Assembly (NCBI RefSeq): GCF_012932495.1
Contig: NZ_JABCNG010000002.1
Coordinates: forward strand, 1-64,000
Length of the DNA: 64,000 nucleotides
Direction of reading: 5' to 3'
Source: Novosphingobium sp. SG919
GTDB lineage: Bacteria > Pseudomonadota > Alphaproteobacteria > Sphingomonadales > Sphingomonadaceae
Shown: one piece after another, positions 23,142 to 32,153 of the stretch
Position numbering within the stretch: the stretch's first letter is position 1
Layout of the letters: each line of letters starts with the position of its first letter
Notes under the pieces: model-generated
The model's database searches: none
What the model saw: the letters and a program-made list of their open reading frames with translations, nothing else
What the model was told of the DNA's origin: nothing
Made by a program: the position numbers and the translations under genes

Positions 23142-25920
23142 TCCAGCGGTAATGGCCCGAACCGAGCACGATCGCCGGGCCCGCCGCAAATCCTTTGACG
23201 CCGGGCACACGCGCCGGCGGACGGCCCTGTTCGCGCAGAGTGCCGGGCACTGCGTGCGCCAGCACCAGGTGCGCCTGCCGGCCGGCAGGCACCGCCACGT
23301 CCACCGTCAAGATACCCGCCTCCTGCCGCCAGGCGCACGAAAGCACGCCTTCGCGCAGGCGGTGGCTGGCGGCGACGCTGCCCAGGCCCGGCAGGATCTG
23401 TGGCGCCACGCGCAACGCCGCAGCGTGTGTGCGACCATGATCGATATCGAGCCCGGCGAGCCGGCGATAGAACCAGTCCTCGGCCTGCCCCAGCATGAAA
23501 TGGTTCAGCGATTTCGTCGGATTGGCGTCCCACGCCTCGGTCAGGGCGGTGGCGCCGCGCGCCAGTTGCATGGCATATCCGGGGCGATCGCGGACCTTGA
23601 GCATAGCGAGGATCACATCGTCGCGCCCGGCGGCGGCGAGGGCATCGAGCACGTAGCGATAGCCGATGTCGCCCGCCGTCACGCTATTGCCCTCGCGCCG
23701 GATGGCTGCGATCAGCGCGGTCAGCGCGGCCTGGCGCTGCGCCGGGGGTACGAGATCGAGCGCCAGCGGCATGGCCTGCGCGGTCTGGCTGCCGCGTTCA
23801 TAGCGGCCCGTGGCAGGATCGAGGAAACGGGCGTTGAACTGCCGCGTGACCCGCGCCGCCTGCGCCGCAAAATCGGCAGCCTGCGCACCCTGGCCAACCA
23901 GCGGTGCAATCCGCGCCATGGCCTGGAGGCAGGCAATCCGCGTGGCCGTGCCCACCAGTGCGCGCGAGGTCAGTTGCGCTTCGCCAGGCTCGTTGGGGCC
24001 AAGATCGTACCAGTCACCCATGCCGAAATCGACAGTGCCCTCCACCGCGCGCGCGGCAAGATAGGCGCAATAGCGCTGCGCCGCAGGCCAGGCGGCCGCC
24101 AGCAGCGTGGCATCGCCGCCAAGGCGATAGGCAGCCCAGGGTGCCTGCACGGCCGCGGCGCCCCATTCGGGCGAATTGCGCCAGACCTGATCCCGGCCCT
24201 GGTCATCCTGGAACGCGACATATTCGGGCGCGATGCCCGGCACCATGCCATCATCCTGCTGCGCCTCGGCAATATCGCACACCAGCTTGTCATAAAGCGG
24301 TGCGGCATCGCGGTTGTAGAGAACGGTCGGCGCGTTGAGATAGGTCTGCTCCAGCCAGCCAAGCTTTTCACGGTGCGGGCAATCGGTGAGGACCGAGACC
24401 ATGTTGCTCGTTACCGCCTGGTCGATCAGGCCGTGAATGCCATTGAGCAGCCGATCATCGGTATGGAACTGGCCCACCCGCGCCAGATCGGCATGCAGCA
24501 CCAAACCTTCCACCGCGCTGATCGCGGCGCGGGGCAAGCCACGCAGCTCCAGCCAGCGAAAGCCGTGATAGGTAAACAGCGGCTCGAAACGCTCGGGCCC
24601 ACGACCGGCGCAGACGGAGGTGAACTGCACGCCGTTGCCCGGCCCGGCGTTGAAGCTGCGCTGGCTCACGCGGCCCTGGTCGTCCAGCGCCTCGCCCGGC
24701 ACCACGGTCAGCGTGGCGCCGGCAGGCGCATCGACGACGATGCGCGGCCGGCCCGCAAAGTTCACGCCGAAATCGACCAGCACGACATCCGGCGCAATCT
24801 CGGCCATCGAAACGGGAGCCAGGCTGCGCGCCGCCACCACCGGCGGCACCATGCCTGCGCGCAAGGCACCGCCCGGCCCAGGCACCTGGTGCACCGGCTG
24901 CCAGGCGCGATCGTCGAAGCCGGGCTCCATCCAGCCCGGCGGCACCAGCCGCGCGTCCCAATCCTCGCCGCCATAGATCGAGGAGAAGCGGATCGGCCCT
25001 TCCAGCCAACGCCACAGCGCATCGCTGGTGACCTGTTCGACACGGCCGTCGGCGTGTTCGATAGTCATCGCCAGAATCGCCTTGGGCTGGCCGAAGCTGT
25101 CGAGAAACTTGGTATAGCGCCCGGTCTTTGCCTCCACGTTGTACATGCCGTTGCCCAGCATCATGGCAAGCACGTTCTCCCCGGCGGCAAGCAGCGCGGT
25201 GACATCATAGGTGTCGTACAGCACGCTGCGGCGATAGTTGCTCCATCCTGGCGCCAGGGCCACTCGGCCCACGCGCTGGCCGTTGATGGCCAGGCCATAT
25301 TGGCCAAGCCCGCAGACGGACACCACCGCCCGGCGTGGCGAAGCAGCCAGGCGAAACGCGCGCCGCATGATCGGCAAGGGCCGTGCAGGTACCATGTCTG
25401 CGCGCGCCTGCCCCTGGCGATGGGGCGGCACGGCAACATCGGGCCTGGCCGCAATCCAGGCCGCCGGCCACTGCGAGGTGGCGAGCATGCCGGTGAGAAA
25501 CGCCGCCGGGGCGCTCCATGGGCTTGGCCGGCCCGCCGCGTCATAGACGCGAACCGCCCACCAATAGGCGCGGTGGCTTTCTAGCGGCAGCGGCTGCGCG
25601 GGCAGCGCCAGGGTTTGGGGCCCCGCATTGGGCGCGCCGCACCACAGCGCGCCACGGCCGGCAGCAACGGCCGCGCGGTCGGTGCCGCCCACGATCTCGA
25701 ACCCTGCCTGCACAAGGCCCCGCGCCCGCGCCTCGCGCGCCGCCAGCGCCCAGGAAAAGCGCGGACGCAACCGGTCGAGCCCGGATGGATCAACCAGCCC
25801 TTCGACCCGTAGGTCTTGCGCCTGGAGATCACCGGGCGGCGCCAGCCCGGCCCTTGAATGCGCGGCGGTGAACGGAAGCGCGCCCATGGTCGCCATCGCC
25901 GTGCGCCGGTCCAGCGCCAT
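23122..25920 (-). CDS. GH78 alpha-L-rhamnosidase
   Basis: A 932-residue family 78 alpha-L-rhamnosidase that cleaves terminal L-rhamnose from oligosaccharides or glycosides. Domain order fits the family: an N-terminal fibronectin-like module (AYWWAVRVYDAAGRPSPWS), beta-sandwich domains (YDVTALLAAGENVLAMMLGNGMYN), then the (alpha/alpha)6 barrel with DCPHREKLGWLEQ near residue 513 holding catalytic acidic residues, and a C-terminal beta domain (SLNHFMLGQAEDWFYRRLAGL). The N-terminus has a weak twin-arginine-like RRTAMATMGALPFTAA leader, so export is probable. Its ATG forms a TGATG junction with the stop of the GH106 gene, giving tight coupling of two different rhamnosidase families. Confidence 0.93.
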   Translation of the reverse strand: MALDRRTAMATMGALPFTAAHSRAGLAPPGDLQAQDLRVEGLVDPSGLDRLRPRFSWALAAREARARGLVQAGFEIVGGTDRAAVAAGRGALWCGAPNAGPQTLALPAQPLPLESHRAYWWAVRVYDAAGRPSPWSAPAAFLTGMLATSQWPAAWIAARPDVAVPPHRQGQARADMVPARPLPIMRRAFRLAASPRRAVVSVCGLGQYGLAINGQRVGRVALAPGWSNYRRSVLYDTYDVTALLAAGENVLAMMLGNGMYNVEAKTGRYTKFLDSFGQPKAILAMTIEHADGRVEQVTSDALWRWLEGPIRFSSIYGGEDWDARLVPPGWMEPGFDDRAWQPVHQVPGPGGALRAGMVPPVVAARSLAPVSMAEIAPDVVLVDFGVNFAGRPRIVVDAPAGATLTVVPGEALDDQGRVSQRSFNAGPGNGVQFTSVCAGRGPERFEPLFTYHGFRWLELRGLPRAAISAVEGLVLHADLARVGQFHTDDRLLNGIHGLIDQAVTSNMVSVLTDCPHREKLGWLEQTYLNAPTVLYNRDAAPLYDKLVCDIAEAQQDDGMVPGIAPEYVAFQDDQGRDQVWRNSPEWGAAAVQAPWAAYRLGGDATLLAAAWPAAQRYCAYLAARAVEGTVDFGMGDWYDLGPNEPGEAQLTSRALVGTATRIACLQAMARIAPLVGQGAQAADFAAQAARVTRQFNARFLDPATGRYERGSQTAQAMPLALDLVPPAQRQAALTALIAAIRREGNSVTAGDIGYRYVLDALAAAGRDDVILAMLKVRDRPGYAMQLARGATALTEAWDANPTKSLNHFMLGQAEDWFYRRLAGLDIDHGRTHAAALRVAPQILPGLGSVAASHRLREGVLSCAWRQEAGILTVDVAVPAGRQAHLVLAHAVPGTLREQGRPPARVPGVKGFAAGPAIVLGSGHYRWTARAAD

Positions 25921-28900
25921 CAGGCGGGTATCTCCACCAACACTTCGGGGACGATCCGCACCGGTCCCGCCAGGCCCGCCGGCAACAGCGCGGCGTCTTG
26001 CGCAGGCAGCCAGTCCTTGGTGCCGCGCAGACGGGGATAGACCCAGGCAATGCGCTCTGCCTCGGGCAAGGCGCGATCACCGACCAGGCGATTGTGCCAC
26101 ACGTTGGTGACGGTAATGCCAATCGCATTGCGGCCCGGATGCAGGAAATCGGTGATGTCCAGCCGGAACGGAGCCATCCAGCGCAAGCCGGCGCGGCGGC
26201 CGTTTACCGTCACCTCGGCTATCTCGTGTACCGTGCCAAGCTCAAGGATCAAGCGGCGATCGCGGGCAAACTGGCCGCGCGGCAGATCGACCTGCGTGAC
26301 ATAGCACCCTGATCCGGCATGAAACCGCACGCGGTCGGGGCCAAGGTCGCTCCACAGTGCGGGTTGGGCCAGGTCGATCCGGTCCGCAGGCGCCCGCCAA
26401 CCGGCAAAGCGCAAAGTCCAGGGCTGATCCAGCAGGATCGGCGGCAGTGCCGGCACCGCCGGCGCCAGTGCGCGTCCATCGGAACGGCGCAAGGCCGCAA
26501 TGCCGCCACCCGCCAGCGCAAGCCGCCCGGCCTGCCAGCACAGCCGCTGGCCACGATCGAGGTGCGCATCTGCCAGATGCGGCGCCATCCGCTGCTGGCC
26601 CAGCACGATGAAGCGGCTTTCGCCCGGCGCCAATCGCAAGGGCAGCACGGTGCGCGCAGCGTCCTGCCGCCAGACCGGCGCGGCCATGCGCTCGCCTTCC
26701 AGTGCATCCCAGATGGCCACGTGGCTGGCCTTGGCGCGCAGCGACAGATCGGTGTCCACCGCCGCCGCGCCGGTATTGGCAACGAAATAGACGTCGCTCG
26801 CGCCGTCGCGCCGGTGGGTCCACTCCAGCCCTGCCGCATCCGGAGCCGCAAGGTCTGCGGCAATGCCCATATCTTGCAACACTTGTGCTGGCGTCTGGCC
26901 CCACACCACGCGCCCCGCGCCCAGCCGCGTTTCCCCCTGGTCGCTGCTGCCAGGCCATAGCCGTTTGCACAGGCTGGCAAACGGCCCGGCGTCCGGCTCC
27001 AGCCCCACCGGGCCAAGCGGCCTTGGCCCCAGCACCGTGGCGCCGGCCTGCACCAGCCGTTCCAACGCGGCCAGGAACACGCTGGAATAGCGCGCGCCGG
27101 TGCGCAGCACGAGCAGGCGATAGCGCATGCCACCGGGCAATACGATCGCACCGTCTTCCACGCCAGCCAGCCGCACCAGCGCGTCGCGGTTGATGGAATC
27201 ATAGGCAATGCCATCGGGCAGCGGCCCATCGAGTTGATGGGGCAGCAACGCCCGGTTGGGCACTTCTTCGCCCGTGAACACCGCCACGTCGCTGATTGGC
27301 ACACCGCGCTGCAACACCGCCTGACAGCGCCGCAGGTAATCAAACCAACCGTGCGCCTCGGCCCACCAGGTCTGGGTGCGGCTGAACACCGTGCCGATGC
27401 CGTTGAGCGTCATGCCCGGCGCGCGATCGAGAAACGGCTGCGCGGTATAAACGTGCAGCATGAAGCGATTGATGCCCCGGCAATAATGCTGGTCACCCAG
27501 CGGCTTGAGCATCGCGGGATGTTCGTCCCAGCGGATGTCGTTTTCGGTGAAGCTTTCCGTGGCGATGATGCGCTTGCCATAGATGCGGCCACCCGAAACG
27601 GCGTCCGCCACGTCGGTCGGCTTGTCGTTGCGCGGCGTGCGCAGCCAGAATTCGCCCATCGGCACGTCGGTCGCCTCGGCCCAGCGCAAGCCGTCGACCG
27701 CATACGTTGGGCTGGCCGGCTCACCACTGAACCGACAGCCACGCGCATGGGCAAGGCTCGCCACTGTGGCGAAGAATTCACTTTGCGTAAGATCGGCCAC
27801 GGTCTGGCGGAAATCGTGCAGCACCGCTTCGCTGCGCGCCGCGCTCGCCACCGGCACCCCGGCCAACACCGGCAACCAGCGCATCAGGGTATAACCGCGC
27901 AGCGCCTGGAACCGATCGGGGAAATCGGCAGTCCAGTTCTGCCCGCTCGCCTCCCAGCTATCGACGTGCACAGTGTCGAGCACTTTGCCAGCCCGCGCCG
28001 GGCCGATGCGATCGAGCGCCGCCCCGAACCAGCGATCGAACTGCATGGTAACCGCGTTGCGGTTGAACCGGTCCACTTCCAATCCTTGCGCGCCGCCGGC
28101 CGCGGAATTCTCGCGGCCATTGCTGGTGTGCCCCAGGCGCAGAATCCGCCAACGTCCCGGTGGCGGCGTCCAATCCAGGGTGCCGTCTGGCGCCATGCGA
28201 TCGCTGAGATCTACGATCGTGGCCGGATCGACGCACACCGCATCGGGCACGTCGCGCGCATCGGTGCGGCGGCTGATCGACCATTGCGCCGCCGTCTTGC
28301 CCACGATCTGGTGGATTTCCGGGCGCGCCGAAAGCTCCAGGCTGAACAAGCGCAAGCGCACGTCCTGGCCGAAATCGTAATTCTCGAAATAGGGGCCCGG
28401 TGCCTGCGGTTCGTGGCGGAAACGGAAGATCTTCGCGGTGGTTTGGGGCAGCGCGTGGGTCAGCGTGGTAAGGTCGGTCTGCCAGCCGTGTTGCGGATAT
28501 TCGAGGCGACCGACCGGGCGGAACGCCACGCCGTCGTCGCTCGCTTCGACCCACAGCGAATTGGCGGCGCGATAGACACCGGGCGAATAGCCCCACGGCG
28601 ATGGCGTCCGCACCGTGACGGAGCGCAATGTAAACGGCCGGTCGAAAGCGAAATCGATATGGCCGGCCTCGGTCGTGTCGAAAATATCCTTGTCGTTGCC
28701 AGGATCCAGGATGCGCGACAGGTCTGGCCCGGCCAGCGGCAGGTCTGCGCGCACGCGCGGCTTGCGGGTGATGCTGCTTTCGTCCAGCGCCTCGGGCCAG
28801 GGAAAGGCGAGCAAGGCAATATCGCGATACCAGTTGCGGCGCATGGGCGGCGGCGCCAACCGGATCGCCTGCTGCCGGCCGGTCGCGCGCGCTTCGGAGA

Positions 28901-29399
28901 ACGTCAGCACCTGCATCGACAGATCGGGCGTGATCCAGGGCCCGCTCGCCGTGGCCCAGCCATCGCAGATATTGAGCGAAAGGGTGATGCCCAGCCGCTC
29001 GGCCTGCGCCACGGCATGGTCGATCAAGCCCCACCATTGCGGGGTCAGGGCATCGGCGGGAGGATCGACCAGCGGCGGCTTGGGCGATGCGCCAATGGCA
29101 AAGACCATCGCGGTGGAAATACCGTTGGCGTGCATCGCTTCAAGATCGGCAGTGATGCCTGCGCTGGTCACCGCGCCGTCCAGCCAGTACCAATAGACGC
29201 CCGGCCCCGCCTCGCGCGGGGGGTTATCAAAGGCTCTGGCCCAATCGCCGGCCGGCGCTGCCGCATCGTCGCCCGCCTTGGCCGGTACGGCATGGCTTGC
29301 GCCCGCATAAAGCAACGCCGCCGATCCACCCACCAAGGCGGATCGGCGATCCAGGTTGATACCGCGCCCCGGGTTCGGGAATTCAGGCGTTGTTGACAT
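25920..29399 (-). CDS. GH106-type alpha-L-rhamnosidase
   Basis: A 1159-residue protein matching the large GH106-type alpha-L-rhamnosidases. After a leader containing RRSALVGGSAALLYAG (about 19-34, Tat-like), the barrel opens with the family pattern YWYWLDGAVTSAGITADLEAMHANGI. It continues with NICDGWATASGPW and ATESFTENDIRWDEHP, which supplies conserved acidic residues, and ends in a galactose-binding-like beta domain (NGRRAGLRWMAPFRLDITDF). It lies between a TonB receptor gene and the GH78 gene on one strand, with a 93-base gap and a hairpin upstream. Rhamnogalacturonan fragments or rhamnosylated plant glycosides are likely targets; the family call is from motif memory. Confidence 0.87.
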   Translation of the reverse strand: MSTTPEFPNPGRGINLDRRSALVGGSAALLYAGASHAVPAKAGDDAAAPAGDWARAFDNPPREAGPGVYWYWLDGAVTSAGITADLEAMHANGISTAMVFAIGASPKPPLVDPPADALTPQWWGLIDHAVAQAERLGITLSLNICDGWATASGPWITPDLSMQVLTFSEARATGRQQAIRLAPPPMRRNWYRDIALLAFPWPEALDESSITRKPRVRADLPLAGPDLSRILDPGNDKDIFDTTEAGHIDFAFDRPFTLRSVTVRTPSPWGYSPGVYRAANSLWVEASDDGVAFRPVGRLEYPQHGWQTDLTTLTHALPQTTAKIFRFRHEPQAPGPYFENYDFGQDVRLRLFSLELSARPEIHQIVGKTAAQWSISRRTDARDVPDAVCVDPATIVDLSDRMAPDGTLDWTPPPGRWRILRLGHTSNGRENSAAGGAQGLEVDRFNRNAVTMQFDRWFGAALDRIGPARAGKVLDTVHVDSWEASGQNWTADFPDRFQALRGYTLMRWLPVLAGVPVASAARSEAVLHDFRQTVADLTQSEFFATVASLAHARGCRFSGEPASPTYAVDGLRWAEATDVPMGEFWLRTPRNDKPTDVADAVSGGRIYGKRIIATESFTENDIRWDEHPAMLKPLGDQHYCRGINRFMLHVYTAQPFLDRAPGMTLNGIGTVFSRTQTWWAEAHGWFDYLRRCQAVLQRGVPISDVAVFTGEEVPNRALLPHQLDGPLPDGIAYDSINRDALVRLAGVEDGAIVLPGGMRYRLLVLRTGARYSSVFLAALERLVQAGATVLGPRPLGPVGLEPDAGPFASLCKRLWPGSSDQGETRLGAGRVVWGQTPAQVLQDMGIAADLAAPDAAGLEWTHRRDGASDVYFVANTGAAAVDTDLSLRAKASHVAIWDALEGERMAAPVWRQDAARTVLPLRLAPGESRFIVLGQQRMAPHLADAHLDRGQRLCWQAGRLALAGGGIAALRRSDGRALAPAVPALPPILLDQPWTLRFAGWRAPADRIDLAQPALWSDLGPDRVRFHAGSGCYVTQVDLPRGQFARDRRLILELGTVHEIAEVTVNGRRAGLRWMAPFRLDITDFLHPGRNAIGITVTNVWHNRLVGDRALPEAERIAWVYPRLRGTKDWLPAQDAALLPAGLAGPVRIVPEVLVEIPA

Positions 29400-29448
29400 G
29401 AATTGCCTTTGTCTGGGCCAAAGCTCGTGCGCCTGCGGGCGCTCCGCA

Positions 29449-29479
29449 CGGGCAGGCGCTCATGGCGAAAGCCTGCCCG
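29449..29479 (-). terminator. Hairpin between TonB receptor and GH106 genes
   Basis: Nine-base arms CGGGCAGGC (29449-29457) and GCCTGCCCG (29471-29479) with a 13-base loop, 14 bases beyond the receptor stop in the minus direction. No T-run follows, so it may be an RNA-stabilising or partial-termination stem that sets receptor versus enzyme levels. Confidence 0.45.
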
Positions 29480-29492
29480 ATAGAGGTGCGCA

Positions 29493-32096
29493 TCACAACT
29501 TGAAGCGAACCCCGAAGATGATCTGGCGATCGTCGATCTGGGTTTCGTGCGGCCGGCTGTCGATATTGTTGTAATAGGACCGGCGGATCACGCGGGTAAG
29601 GTTGTTGCCTTCCAGGCTGATCGTCACGCGGGGCGTCACGTCATAGCCGATCGAGGCGGCCAGCCAGCCATAGCCGCGCCGGAAGCTGGGCTGCCCCACC
29701 CCGTTGAACAGATAGGTGCTGTCGAAATAAGTGCTGCGCCAGTTGTAGGCGACGCGGGCGGACACGCCGTATTTCTCGTACATCCCCACCAGGTTGTAGG
29801 TGTGCTTGGACAGGCCCTGCAATGGCGTGGTCTGCCCGACGATAGACGAGGTCGTCTTGCTATCGACATAAGTATAGTTGGCCTGGAGACCCAGACCCGA
29901 CAGCGCGCCGGGCAGGAAATCGAAGAACTGCTGATAACCCACTTCGGCGCCCTTTATCTCGCCACCCTGGTTGTTGTCGGGTCGGCTGATCGTATAGGTG
30001 ATGCCATCATAGACTTCGACCGACGGGTTGACCGAGATGAAGTTGCGCACCTTCTTGTAGAACAGCGCGCCATAGAGCGAGGAGCCGCGCGCGAAATAGT
30101 ATTCTAGCGAGGCGTCGAGCTGGTCGGCCTTGAGCGGCTTGAGATAGGGATTGCCGGCCGATCCGTTCTGCTGCACCGAATTGAGCGTGAGCGAGGGCGA
30201 AAGATCGCTGAAGTTGGGCCGTGTGACCACTTTCGACGCGGCCAGCCGCAGCTTGAGCTTGTCGGTCAGGTTGAAGCGGATATTGGCCGAAGGCAGGAAA
30301 TCATCGTAGCTGGAATTGACCGAGATCGGCCCGACCCCGCCGCCCGAAAGCGTGCGATTGCCATTGAGCGCGGTCTGCGTGTGCACATAGCGCAGGCCGA
30401 CATTGCCATCGACCAGGCCATTGGGCGTCCCAAAGCGCGCCATGGCATACAGCGCCGTGGTCTTTTCCGTGACACGGTAGAACGCCAGCGGCCCATCGAC
30501 CGGATCGGTGGCGGTAAAGCCCAGCGCCGTCTGCACTTCGCTCAGGTGATCGCGCAGCATGGGCACGGGGATGACCAAGTAGTTCGAGAGCAGCGGCGTG
30601 CCCTGCGAGGCGCGACTGAAGAAATCGCTGGCAGGGTTAGCCGCCAGGATCGACGGAGCCGCCGTGCCCGGTGCGCCGCTGAACAGGAAGAAGCTGGTCT
30701 GGTTGGATTGCGCCGAGCGGTTGCCATAGCGGAAACCGACATCGATCGCCTTGAGGAAGCCACCATCCACGGCATAGGACGCATCGAGCGTACCGGCGAA
30801 CTGGTCAGCCTTGTTTTGCGTGCCCTGGTAGAGCAGGAACTGGAAATTGGTGTTGGACTGGCTGAGCAGGTCATAGCCATTGGCGCTCGAACCGGGCACG
30901 AACGCAGTGTTGTCCACCGAGAAGCGCGGGATCGTGGCGCCGGTGAAGCCGCTGTTGAACACCACGGAACCGGTGGCCTTGGTATAGCTGATGTCGGTCG
31001 ACACGGTCAGCTTGTCGTTGGTCCATTTGCCGCCGCCAGCAAACTGCGTCATGCGGTCGCGCGTGTCATAGGCATAGGACAGCACGGTGAGCGGGGCGTT
31101 GAGATAGGTCGCCTTGGTCACATCGCCATTGGCCGCCACGGTGGCGCCCGGTTCCGCCGTCAGCCCGGCCAGGCCCACTGAACCGCCGTAATTGTCGTTG
31201 AGATTGTTGAAGCGGGCATATTGCCCTTCGAAATAGATTTCGAGATTGGGTGACGGCTTCCACTGCAACGTTCCGCTGATGCCCAGGCGCCGACGATCGC
31301 CGTAAGGCGTCACGTCATAGGCGCCGTTGGGGGCAACCACCGTCTGGCCCGGCACGATCGTGGTGCTGCTGGCCGGCGTGCCGGTGGAAATGAGGTCAGA
31401 ACGGAACTTGCGCTGCTGGTACGATACGCTGACCAGGGCGCCGATCTCGCCCGCGCCGGTGTCCCAGCGATCGGCGATCAGGCCCGATATGGCTGGGGTC
31501 AGTTCCTTGGCGAGATCGGAATAGATGCCGCGCACGTTGCCGGCCACGGTCAACCCCTTGAAATCGAGCGGACGGCGCGTGCGCAGGTCGATCAACCCGC
31601 CCAGCCCGCCTTCGATGAGATTGGCCGAGGGCGACTTGTAGACGTCCAGCCCGGCCAGCAGTTCGGCGGGGATATCCTGTAGGTTGAGGCCGCGCGAACC
31701 CTGCGCGGTAAAGATCTCACGCCCGTTCAGCGTGGTGTTCACCTGGGCGAGGCAGCGCACGTAGACAGTCGAGCCTTCGCCGTAATCGCGCTCGATCTGT
31801 ACGCCGGTCACGCGCTGCAGGGCATCGGTGGTGTTCTGGTCGGGCAGCTTGCCGATATCTTCGGCCACGATCGAATCCACGATCTGGCTCGCGTTGGCCT
31901 TGCGTTCCTGCGCGCTGCGCAAGCTGGCGCGCACGCCGGTGACGACGATGCCGCTATCGTCGGTGTTGGCAGCGGCAGTGGCAGTGGCAGTGGTATCGGT
32001 GGCCGTGCCCGCCGCGGTCTGCGCCAGGGCTGCTGCGCCTGGCACGATCAGCGCACCAAGCGCCGCGGTGCAGAGATAGGCTCCCACGTTCTTCAT
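29493..32096 (-). CDS. TonB-dependent receptor, carbohydrate type
   Basis: An 867-residue outer-membrane receptor of the TonB-Xanth-Caul type linked to sugar uptake. It has a signal peptide ending near AALAQ (about 34), a TonB-box-like GIVVTGVRASLRSAQ, the plug landmark VAEDIGKLPDQNTTDALQRVTGVQIER, and a C-terminal barrel ending in VRFKL. GGAGG lies seven bases before the ATG at 32096. It is encoded just upstream of the GH106 and GH78 rhamnosidases and just downstream of a GH29 fucosidase, all on one strand. Its cargo is therefore probably a rhamnose- or fucose-containing oligosaccharide. Confidence 0.95.
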   Translation of the reverse strand: MKNVGAYLCTAALGALIVPGAAALAQTAAGTATDTTATATAAANTDDSGIVVTGVRASLRSAQERKANASQIVDSIVAEDIGKLPDQNTTDALQRVTGVQIERDYGEGSTVYVRCLAQVNTTLNGREIFTAQGSRGLNLQDIPAELLAGLDVYKSPSANLIEGGLGGLIDLRTRRPLDFKGLTVAGNVRGIYSDLAKELTPAISGLIADRWDTGAGEIGALVSVSYQQRKFRSDLISTGTPASSTTIVPGQTVVAPNGAYDVTPYGDRRRLGISGTLQWKPSPNLEIYFEGQYARFNNLNDNYGGSVGLAGLTAEPGATVAANGDVTKATYLNAPLTVLSYAYDTRDRMTQFAGGGKWTNDKLTVSTDISYTKATGSVVFNSGFTGATIPRFSVDNTAFVPGSSANGYDLLSQSNTNFQFLLYQGTQNKADQFAGTLDASYAVDGGFLKAIDVGFRYGNRSAQSNQTSFFLFSGAPGTAAPSILAANPASDFFSRASQGTPLLSNYLVIPVPMLRDHLSEVQTALGFTATDPVDGPLAFYRVTEKTTALYAMARFGTPNGLVDGNVGLRYVHTQTALNGNRTLSGGGVGPISVNSSYDDFLPSANIRFNLTDKLKLRLAASKVVTRPNFSDLSPSLTLNSVQQNGSAGNPYLKPLKADQLDASLEYYFARGSSLYGALFYKKVRNFISVNPSVEVYDGITYTISRPDNNQGGEIKGAEVGYQQFFDFLPGALSGLGLQANYTYVDSKTTSSIVGQTTPLQGLSKHTYNLVGMYEKYGVSARVAYNWRSTYFDSTYLFNGVGQPSFRRGYGWLAASIGYDVTPRVTISLEGNNLTRVIRRSYYNNIDSRPHETQIDDRQIIFGVRFKL

Positions 32097-32153
32097 TGCA
32101 TAACCTCCCCATTGTCCCAAACTTGTGTCAGCTTGTGGTGTTCGATGGCCCCG

